From: Rhypophila decipiens
Lineage: Eukaryota > Ascomycota > Sordariomycetes > Sordariales > Naviculisporaceae
Direction: 5' to 3'
NCBI GenBank assembly: GCA_033297075.1
Contig: MU858053.1
Span: 539,108-603,107 of the forward strand
DNA length: 64,000 bases
Part shown: piece after piece, positions 56,468 to 64,000 of the stretch
Numbering within the stretch: position 1 is the first letter of the stretch
Layout of the letters: every line of letters starts with the position of its first letter
Notes under the pieces: generated by a model
Told to the model about the DNA's origin: nothing
What the model saw: only the letters and a program-made list of their open reading frames with translations
Database searches by the model: none
Position numbers and translations under genes: made by a program

Positions 56468-58021
56468 CTAGAACTTCTTTCTCGGATCCCATCCCACAGC
56501 CAGGACCCGTGCGCCGATGTAGCAACACAGGGCAATGAAATAAGAAATTCCAGAGAAGATGATGACTGCTCTCCAGCCGGTCTCGCCAGATCCAATGCCC
56601 AAGAGAGCGCCCCCGATGGGTACGCTGCTGAGTGTGCCGAAACTGGCGACCATCATGGCTGTCGAAAAGTATCGTCCAAAGTTGCGGTGATCAAAAAGCT
56701 GCCCCAAACACACCGGGGTCAAGCCTAGGTTGCTCCCGCTGGCGAATCCAAAAACGACTGAATACGCAATCAACATTGGCTTCGAATGACCAGCGGGGAG
56801 CCAGAGCCCCAGGACGGTGACGACACAAAGTGAGATGGTGGCAATGACCGTGTTGAATCGCCCAAACCTGTCTGCCATGAAACCGGGGAGAACTCGTCCA
56901 ACGACGGACCCAGCATTCAGGAACGACAAGAGCACATAACTCTCATTCGCATCCTGGCCATGGTCTGCGGCATACGAGATGATGAACGTCAGGGGTATAA
57001 AGAGGCCCCATTCCATGAAGAAGATGCCCAGCGATGACAGGACGAAGCGGGGATCCCTGAAGATGTCGACAGCGGGTAAAAGTGAGCGGACCTTTGAACC
57101 TAGGGTTCCACTGCTCTCACGCTTCGGGGCGGGGGGCAGCCGTGTCTTGAGAAAGAGGTTTGCCGGCACGGCCAGGCCCAACATAATGAAGCCAAGGACT
57201 CGGCAGCTCCAGGCGAAGCCGAGTTTGGGAAGGATATGCTGCAGCAGGAGCGGATATACAATGCCCCCGATGCCCCCAGCTGTTGTGGCAATCCCGGTGG
57301 CTATTCCTCGCCGCTCGTTGAAGAAGTGTGCTATGCAGCCATATGCCGGAGGGTTGAGCAGCGCGCCACCAATGCCGCCCATGACCGAGTAGGTCAAGAT
57401 GATCTGATAATACGTCTCGCATTGCGCCAGAAAGAACAAGCTGGCAACCACGGCAAGACTTCCGGCCGCAACTAAACCCCTCGCTCCGCGTCTATCAAAG
57501 ACAGGCCCGACCTGGATGCCGACAAAGAAGACGATAAACAGGTACAGACTGAAAATCCAACCAATCTCAGACGGCGAGTGCTGTTCGAGCTGGTATGTGG
57601 AAAAGTACGACTCGAAGACGGCAGCCGAGTTGATAAGTCCAAAAACTGAGCTCATGGCGCAGAAGGATCCCAGCACCACCAGCCATGCCTCGAGCCCTCC
57701 CTCGGGAAATGTGATACTAGGAGCATGGGACTGTATCTGAGCGAGAGCTTCTCCCGCCGTGATTGTTGCATGATACCGCTCGTCGTCGCTGTTGGTGGCT
57801 GAAGAGTTGTTAGCGGTAGGGTCCTCATCTCCTCCAAGCCCCCTTTCTCCCTGCTCAAGCATACCCGTACGCGCAGATTCCACATCCTTTGGCGCCACCG
57901 TGATGGAGTCAACCTTCTCCACGGTTGATAAAGTCGGCTTTGGGAGGGATGTCAAAGTGTCGTCTGTGCCGACTGATTGACTGCGTGGCTTCCCGCCGCC
58001 TGTATTCTCCGGTTGGTTCAT
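56468..58021 (-). CDS. MFS monocarboxylate-type transporter
   Basis: Major facilitator of the monocarboxylate transporter (MCT/Mch) group, probably in the plasma membrane. Intronless, 517 residues. The hydrophilic acidic N-tail (about 100 residues) ends at FPEGGLEAWLVVLGSF, the typical entry into helix 1 (GGxxAWxVV). Twelve hydrophobic helices follow, with loop text FDRRGARGLVAAGS between helices 2 and 3, GYGxIAHFFNERRGIATGIATTAGGIGG at helices 4-5, and PGFMADRFGRFNT after the central loop. Fungal members carry monocarboxylates, riboflavin or secondary metabolites; the substrate cannot be told here. No biosynthetic cluster is next to it. It lies in tandem with DPH2 on the same strand. Confidence 0.9.
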   Translation of the reverse strand: MNQPENTGGGKPRSQSVGTDDTLTSLPKPTLSTVEKVDSITVAPKDVESARTGMLEQGERGLGGDEDPTANNSSATNSDDERYHATITAGEALAQIQSHAPSITFPEGGLEAWLVVLGSFCAMSSVFGLINSAAVFESYFSTYQLEQHSPSEIGWIFSLYLFIVFFVGIQVGPVFDRRGARGLVAAGSLAVVASLFFLAQCETYYQIILTYSVMGGIGGALLNPPAYGCIAHFFNERRGIATGIATTAGGIGGIVYPLLLQHILPKLGFAWSCRVLGFIMLGLAVPANLFLKTRLPPAPKRESSGTLGSKVRSLLPAVDIFRDPRFVLSSLGIFFMEWGLFIPLTFIISYAADHGQDANESYVLLSFLNAGSVVGRVLPGFMADRFGRFNTVIATISLCVVTVLGLWLPAGHSKPMLIAYSVVFGFASGSNLGLTPVCLGQLFDHRNFGRYFSTAMMVASFGTLSSVPIGGALLGIGSGETGWRAVIIFSGISYFIALCCYIGARVLAVGWDPRKKF

Positions 58022-60070
58022 TTAAGCGCAGGAGAATTCCCAAAAAATACCCCGATTTGAATTTAGGAATGACAGGAGGGTGAGAAGTCGCTAAACTTCT
58101 GTCGGAGTCTTTGAGGGGGTCTCTGGTTGGCGGGATGGTCTCATAGCGCCCCTCATCGAGGAAAAACAAGTGGTGAGACTCGCACTAGTAAACAAAGAGT
58201 GCTTGTGAGTTGGTCGTTCGTGATTGTGTTGATTTTTCAGCAGGAAAATAGGGACTTTTGCGATGCTACAACAAGAAAATTTCAACTCCGAAGGGGGGAG
58301 ACGGTGAACAAACACTAGCCCATCATGTGCGTCCTGTGGGGAGGCAAAATGATCTGGTTCGACCCACACTCTACCAGGGAGTGGTAGGGTACCGTTGAAC
58401 GATCCGTCTGGATTCCTATAATAGTAGATCATGTGTTTTGTATTAAGCAGAGACCATTTCCGTCTAAACTTTTTCCTTCGATCCAAGCATGCCTGTTGAT
58501 TTAGCATGTGCGCAACTTTCAGTCTAAACTACATGTACCAGTTCCATGGCTCCCCGCCCAAAAAAACCGTCTTCATCAGACTTTCAAACCTTCTTCGATA
58601 TTCCATAGGGCTGCTCCACTAGCAGGGACACCCCAATCAACCGTCATCGGCAACTCCTCCATAGGGGGAACAAGACCGAATAGCATTGACGTAAACAAAT
58701 GGTCTGGACAATCTGGTTGGCCGAGTCACATCTAGTGCTATCCATGGGGAACTATAAAGGCTCCACTTTGACTTCGCCGGTCTCCGTGTCCCGCGCCCGG
58801 CGTTCTCCTATGCGACGTCCGTCCTCTAAATAAACAAAGGAAAATCTTGCATTCTTTATAGGATTGTGTTCTCTTCTGCGGATGCTAATATTTGTTTCGA
58901 ACTTAGAAGCTTTATTCTGCTATTGCTCTGGAAAGAACTGAGCCCTAAGTCGTGACTTTAGCCCGGGACCCCGGACCTAGTCCCCGCTTACGCCAAGCAT
59001 ATAGTAATTATATCATGCATGTATGATATAAAAGGGAAGACAGTCCGATACATTATCTACTAGGTTTCTTTGCGAGCTTTTGATGATAGTATAGCACACT
59101 GCCATAAAATCAATGACCGCATGCCCTCGTGTAACTTGTTACAACAAAGAAGAATCATCCTGTTACGCAGTTAAGGGTTTGAGTCGTGTACTAATTATTA
59201 TAGCTACAAGATGATCTCTTTGGATGCTCCCGTTCTGCTCTCCAATATGCCATGTCAATTCCGTCGTCTCCCGGCAAAGGCTACCGTCTGGTGGAAACCC
59301 AAAGTCCCATTCTATCATGAGCGGCCCAAGTAATGACTATCTTTATGCTCTAGCAGTCTGCAGAGCTTCTGTCAACTAAAGATCTACGAATATATCTCTA
59401 TGGGCAAGCCCAAAAGCGCGGTTCGGTCTTGAAAGCTGAGCCAAACAGCGCCTATACATCTCAAATAGTTTACTCTGGCCTCTTCTGAATCGAGTACTAA
59501 TATACTTGAGAATACGGAATTCAAAGACATTGACGGTTGACCAACTTGAAACCACGTGCGTGGGTAAAGACTGGGTCTTCTACATGCTTTTTTATATAAC
59601 TTCTCAGCTCTTAGTCCGCAAAGATCCGCCATGCAGAGTTCGATCGGCAGCTTTTCGTTCAAGATGGTCGTGCTTTACTCGGTGATACAGCGCCGCGGCA
59701 GACCCGCGAGGGACATATTGTCGATGGTCTTACTAAGCAAGCAGATTACATCCTCTCTATAACTGCCGCGGGAAAAGGCTAGTCTTATCCCGATTGGTCG
59801 CGTCTCGTTGTTATGGCTGTCTGCCAATATGGCAATTATATTGCCTGGCTCAACCCTTAACGGTACTAGACTTTCCTAAACGCTTCGGTATTCGTTTCCC
59901 TCGCTGTAGCAGCCGGAGCCGATTGGACAGCAGACAAGTTCAGATTTGGGCAACGCGATACATAGTTAAAAAAGACACTATAAAGACGGCGGGGATCATG
60001 TCTGGTATGATTCTCTCCTTTCCTGCCTGCTGCTTTCAGTCCAAGTCCATATATTCTTTGTAGAATCGTC
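58022..60070. other. Intergenic with an orphan TATA box and a coding-like fragment
   Basis: No complete gene supported in 2 kb. A clear GATATAAAAGGG element lies at 59025-59036 (+) without an obvious gene behind it. A coding-like frame fragment is described at 59615-59782. Together they suggest a decayed or unrecognised gene on the plus strand. Confidence 0.4.
59615..59782 (+). other. Coding-like fragment, possible last exon or gene relic
   Basis: Frame of 55 codons ending in TAG with well-mixed, protein-like text (EFDRQLFVQDGRALLGDTAP, HIVDGLTKQADYILSITAAG). It has no ATG at its start. It begins just after a possible splice acceptor (AACTTCTCAGCTCTTAG). I could not link it to an upstream exon or recognise the family. 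Confidence 0.3.
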
Positions 60071-61469
60071 ATGACTGACAAAAGAAGCCTTCTGGCTACG
60101 GCCCTCTTCTTCTGCAATGCCTTTGCTCAAAACATCAACGTGGGCAGATTACTCCGGTTCTCATGTTCCCAGCTGGTCATTGAGCGTACCGATCCTCTAG
60201 TCAACCCGGGCCTGAACCCATCCCCACATACTCATCAGATCGTGGGAGGGAACTCGTTCAACGTCACGGTAATCTCCCATCATGATCTGATCAGCCTCGA
60301 GTCTGCTCCACTACTAACATGATTTTTGCGTCGTCTCAATTGCCAGATGGATCCTCAGCGTATGGACCCTTCCACTGCCTCGACCTGTACATCCTGCACC
60401 TACTCTGAGGACTTTAGCAACTATTGGACCGCAAGTTTGTACTTCAAGTCCCCCGAGAACGGGACATACAAAATGGTGCCACAGCAGACCAACTTCTATG
60501 GCATTGATGGCGAGGGCCAGCCAAAGGGAGGAGGCATGACCATTTATTACATGACGCCCTTTCGCAGCAGAACCCAAAGGACGACTGCGTTCCCACCTGT
60601 ATGACCGACCCCCTTGGTCCTTTTACAAATCCCAGTCTTCAAAAGGCTTGGTCTCTGCTTCAAGCTAGAAACGAGCCTTACTGATTAATTACCAGGGCTT
60701 CCGCATGATAACGGGCAACCCAGAGCTGCGCAGACAGGGCCTCAACCCAGGCATATGCCACCGATGCAACGGTGACGCAGGTCCAACGGCCATAGCGCCC
60801 TGCGACCTGAGCGACACGGCCGAGTTCCCGCCGAGGCCCTGCCCAGGCGGCATCCGCGCCTCGGTCACGTTCCCGTCGTGCTGGGACGGCAAGAACCTCG
60901 ACAGCCCAGACCATGCGAGCCACGTGGCGTATTCGCCTGACGGCCTGGTCCTCGCGGGTGCATCATGCCCGGCGTCGCATCCCATCCGGATTCCGCAGCT
61001 CATGTATGAGATCAACTGGGATACTCGGCAGTTTAATGAGCCAGAGTATTTCAAGGGGGGGAGACAGCCGTTTGTTTATAGCTTTGGTGATGGGTGAGTC
61101 GTCTTTTTCTGCAGTGTTATGACCAATGGCTAATCATGGAGTTGGGAATGCACATGCAGATCTGGTTACGGCCAACATGGCGATTACATCTTTGGATGGA
61201 AGGCTGGCGCGCTCCAACGAGGCATGGATGCGGTGCTGGGGGAGGACTGTGTCAACGATGTCTGCAGCGCATTGAAGAACCAGTCTTCGTTTGAAGGAGC
61301 CAAGTGCACGAAGCAGACACAGGTTCCTGGCGAGGATGTTGGTCGGGGTGGACAGTGTAAGTCATGTCTCTGGAAAGTGTGCTGTCCTGATTCAACCAGG
61401 AGTGGTTCTAACGTACATGTCATAGGGCTCACCGCACTGCCGGGTGATGTACAGGTTACTTACAAGTGA
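60071..61469 (+). CDS. Secreted DUF1996 domain protein
   Basis: Secreted protein of the fungal DUF1996 family, function unknown. Five exons: 60071-60268, 60347-60598, 60696-61093, 61160-61356, 61426-61469. The introns are 78, 97, 66 and 69 nt and splicing gives 362 residues. The signal peptide is about 1-19 (LLATALFFCNAFA). Family text is clear: NPSPHTHQIVGGNSF, CTSCTYSEDFSNYWTASLYF, NGTYKMVPQ, MTIYYMTPF, PPGFRMITGNP, SVTFPSCWDGKNLDSPDHASH, CPASHPIRIPQLMYEINWDT, SGYGQHGDYIFGWKAGALQRG. Splicing closes phases precisely, including T|GG for a Trp in GGQWLTALPG. The Cys-rich body and repeated His motifs are normal for the family. It ends ALPGDVQVTYK with no anchor, so it is free or wall-bound. Confidence 0.93.
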
Positions 61470-61971
61470 GTGAGTGGAGTGTTAAGATCTCTGAGATGAA
61501 TGAGCGAGGGCAGTTTTGACCCGAAGGTTTTGGTGCGGTCTGCTGCTCCTGTGAATCATGGTGCTGAGATGTTCAACATGATGTAATAGACAGAACTGAA
61601 GGTTATTGTGGGAATGTACCAAAGCAACGCATTCATCTCTGTTCCCATTCAACTCTCCCACGCAGGATGACCCACTACAGTCTTGACGGTCAACAGTCAA
61701 TTCATATGTAACTATGAATGTAACACGTCCCTCAGAGCTGGGTGATGACAGGACAGCTAGTAGTATTTTTACGTATATAAACCATTTCCTCTCCAGAGTT
61801 TTGAGGAGTTACAAAGCACATTCGCAAGTTTCCCAAAAAGAAAAGCATTAGTACATCCACCACATCGCTCCCGCCCCCGAAATACTGTTGATAGCCAGCA
61901 CCTTCATAATTATTATCAAAGAACAGATCCTCAAGCGCAATCATAAGATACTAAACTATATTTGCAACCCC
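61470..61971. other. Intergenic between DUF1996 and low-complexity genes
   Basis: No gene seen in 0.5 kb. It holds the 3' end of the DUF1996 gene and the probable leader of the next gene. Confidence 0.45.
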
Positions 61972-63167
61972 ATGGCTGGTTCTGGCCCTTCTGGGACTGA
62001 TTCTCAGCCCGAACGGAGGGTTTCGAGATCCAAGAATGATCGAGGGCAGTACAAGCTGGAGAAAAAGACTCCGGAGGAAATAGCCAAAAGGAAGAGACTT
62101 GCTGCGGAGGGAAAAGCCGACGGGAAGTCATCAAAGAAGGAGAGATCGTCGAGGAACAGCTCGGCCGCCGATGAGCCACGCAGCAACTCATCATCCTCGT
62201 ACGCGTGTGGTCCATGGAAGCCTGCTTCCTCATCTTCTACACGAAAATCTGCCGATTCGGAGTCCTCCCATAGATCCTCAAAAACCTCGAAGTCATCCCA
62301 CAAGAAGGGATATGCTGAATCCACCACCTCGGATGCTTCCTCAGAGATGCCGTCTCAGCCACCGAGATATCCTGTATCTACCGAACCAGCTACAAACGGC
62401 TATTATGGATCTCCTCCGCCAGTCCAACCTATGCGTCAATTCAACAGCCCAGCGCAACATCAACCTAATTTCTATACACACCTGAACATGAGGCGTATCC
62501 AGAGCCAGGCGGATCACACCACCAACAGCAGTTCCCTCCTCAGAATGCAAACCGAGAACCCGCTCCCTTCCATAACCCTCACAATACAGACCAAGGAGCT
62601 ACTTCCTATGATCGAAATTTCGGGGCTTTCGAGCAGAGTCGGACCGCCACTGGCACACGCGCCGGGAATGATCCCTCCTATCATCATCAACCTCGGCGAA
62701 CCGATCAGTCTCATGGCCAACAATCAGACTCATTCGGGCGACATCAGCCGCAAAGACCAACCTACGAGACAAACCATAACGAAAGCAAACTTGAACCAAA
62801 CACCTCGCAGGAATCGGTTCCACGTTACACCAATATCACCAGTTACCATTTGCCAACACGGCTACAATACGTAGCTAGATCCACGGATTCATCTTCTACT
62901 AGTTCCACCAACAATAACCCACCAAAGACCGCCATGCAAGGTCAGGAACCCAGAACCGAACCAACCGCCACATCTGCCATTCCCCAAAAAGCCAGCCATG
63001 AATCAATCTCCTCGCAGAAATTGGCTCTATTTGGGTCACTTTCGGATCCCAGAATGCATGTCGACTATATTTATGGTCCCCGGGAGATGGAACTGTTGGT
63101 ACTCCAACAGAAACAGAAGGACGACTTATTATATGGCCCCGCTAGAAGCGAGGATGGTGGCTATTAG
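61972..63167 (+). CDS. Low-complexity hypothetical protein, frame interrupted near 62480
   Basis: Not recognised. The N-terminal part, from the ATG at 61972, is Ser/Lys/Arg-rich and hydrophilic (LEKKTPEEIAKRKRLAAEGK, then Ser runs). From about 62476 the protein-like, Pro/Gln/His-rich frame lies one register over and continues to a stop at 63167 (SLSDPRMHVDYIYGPREMEL near the end). Two explanations fit. (a) A 68-nt intron 62435-62502 with a weak donor GTCAAT and acceptor TATCCAG closes the frame to 375 residues. (b) One extra AC unit in the TATACACACC run at 62474-62482 breaks the frame; without it the text runs smoothly (NFYT, then PEHEAYPEPG). No domain, signal or membrane helix is seen. Confidence 0.55.
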
Positions 63168-63915
63168 TTAATCGACTTAGAAGTCTTGCACTTGTCACGT
63201 TCTGTCAAGGTGGTAAACCAGTGTTTTTTCTTTCTTCTTTTTCTTTATATCCTTTCCTTTTATTTTGTCCGGGAACAGGTGGCTCCAGAGCATTGGTGGC
63301 AGATCTCCCCATGGAGGGGTATCGTAATGGCTATAAAGGATGGGTTAACTGAGGGCTTGTTGGCTTTTTTCACGTTGATTTACAGTTGGTGTTTATTGAT
63401 GTTTATTTCTTGCGCGTTGATTTCTCAGCTAGGGCACTGGTCAATGAATATGACATCTGGTAATAGGTTAGATTGAGACAGAATATCTTTGAATGCATGT
63501 TCTTTCTTGACAATGCCTTTATTCTCGAGCTCTCAAAGCCCATCTTCTTTCCAAACCCCTTGATGACATTATTACCTGTCTTAAGATCAGGTCTTGAGGG
63601 GTCTTGACATGTGATTTCCACCTCTGGAATAAGCTTCCGTCACTGGCGACAGACATCACATGCAAGGAGTATATATACTCCCCAGTAAGCAACCTGGAAA
63701 CCTTGCATCAGCAAACCGGCTTGAAAGAGCCGAATAGCATAGATGGTTAGCGTTCTTTTCTGAAAACCTCTGCATGAAATATACGCCAAGACCCCCACAT
63801 GGAACCACCCCCATTTGGAATCGGTATTTTCCACACCGCCATTCCACCACCACCCACTTTGAACATCAACAACTTCGTCAATTCAAGTCCAAAAAATACG
63901 ATTTTTTCGCCAGGA
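63168..63915. other. Intergenic before the HTH gene
   Basis: No gene supported. It includes the perfect 16-base palindrome GGAGTATATATACTCC at 63666-63681. No terminal inverted repeat could be confirmed because the right side lies outside the window. Confidence 0.4.
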
Positions 63916-64000
63916 TGACCGTCGCCGACGAGGCTATTGATCAAGCGATTGAACTTGTCAATTCTGGCGTTTCCCAGCAAGAAGCCGCCAAGCAATGGGG
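63916..64000 (+). CDS. Start of a pogo/CENP-B-like helix-turn-helix protein (partial)
   Basis: The 28 visible residues, MTVADEAIDQAIELVNSGVS and then QQEAAKQW, read as the first helices of a psq-type helix-turn-helix. This is the N-terminal DNA-binding module of pogo/Fot1-type transposases and of CENP-B-like proteins. The frame runs off the window end. If it is a transposase, the element's left end lies within the preceding few hundred bases. A host gene derived from such a transposase is equally possible. Confidence 0.5.

Noticed and set aside
4096..61469. A secondary-metabolite or catabolic gene cluster
   Set aside because: Neighbouring genes belong to unrelated pathways and no synthase, cluster regulator or tailoring set is present.

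Overview
The window is nuclear DNA of a filamentous ascomycete (Pezizomycotina; a Sordariomycete is most likely, but this is inferred from gene content and style, not from a marker). The signs are eukaryotic genes on both strands at about one per 3 to 4 kb, mostly short introns (53-97 nt) with GTANGN donors, CTNAC branch points and YAG acceptors, C/G-ending codons, pyrimidine-rich leaders, and typical fungal families (UapA-type permease, OPT transporter, Egh16-like secreted protein, DUF1996, GH17, Ser/Thr-rich FAS1). No tRNA, rRNA, CRISPR array or complete transposon was recognised.

Layout. 0.8-2.6 kb (+): LCB1 subunit of serine palmitoyltransferase. 4.1-5.5 kb (+): secreted GH17 beta-glucanase. 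6.2-8.7 kb (-): oligopeptide (OPT) transporter with a (TCA)17 tract just past its stop. 10.5-12.4 kb (-): uric acid/xanthine permease with a GATA cluster upstream. 12.4-21.8 kb is gene-poor and holds one small orphan gene (15.6-16.3, -). 21.8-25.2 kb (+): DUF8004-type protein. 26.7-27.4 kb (+): MARVEL-like four-helix membrane protein. 29.45-30.55 kb (+): Egh16/Gas1-like secreted protein. 31.7-41.7 kb (+): a 3302-residue protein of the DUF6606/DUF3638/DUF3645 family. 42.3-43.2 kb (+): beta-carbonic anhydrase. 44.7-46.1 kb (+): two-domain fasciclin protein. 46.4-47.8 kb (-): Nudix hydrolase with two unusually long introns. 49.7-51.0 kb (+): nucleoside-phosphorylase-like orphan. 53.6-54.2 kb (+): small membrane protein. 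54.4-56.0 kb (-): DPH2. 56.5-58.0 kb (-): MCT-type MFS transporter. 60.1-61.5 kb (+): secreted DUF1996 protein. 62.0-63.2 kb (+): low-complexity protein with a broken frame. 63.9 kb to the end (+): start of a pogo/CENP-B-like helix-turn-helix protein.

The genes do not form an obvious cluster or pathway. They are a mixture of housekeeping functions (sphingolipid, diphthamide, CO2 hydration, nucleotide sanitation), nutrient uptake (peptides, purines, monocarboxylates) and cell-surface or secreted proteins. The most interesting locus is the giant DUF3638 protein. Its conserved core carries, in order, motifs that look like a SecA-type DEAD motor (Walker A GQGKTS, DESD followed by a TQLIYPSG stretch, FSGTND, RGTDLKL, QAAMRLRQLG), which suggests a eukaryotic SecA-like ATPase of unknown job.

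All gene models come from reading the sequence by eye. Exon borders were checked for frame closure but not against transcripts or databases.
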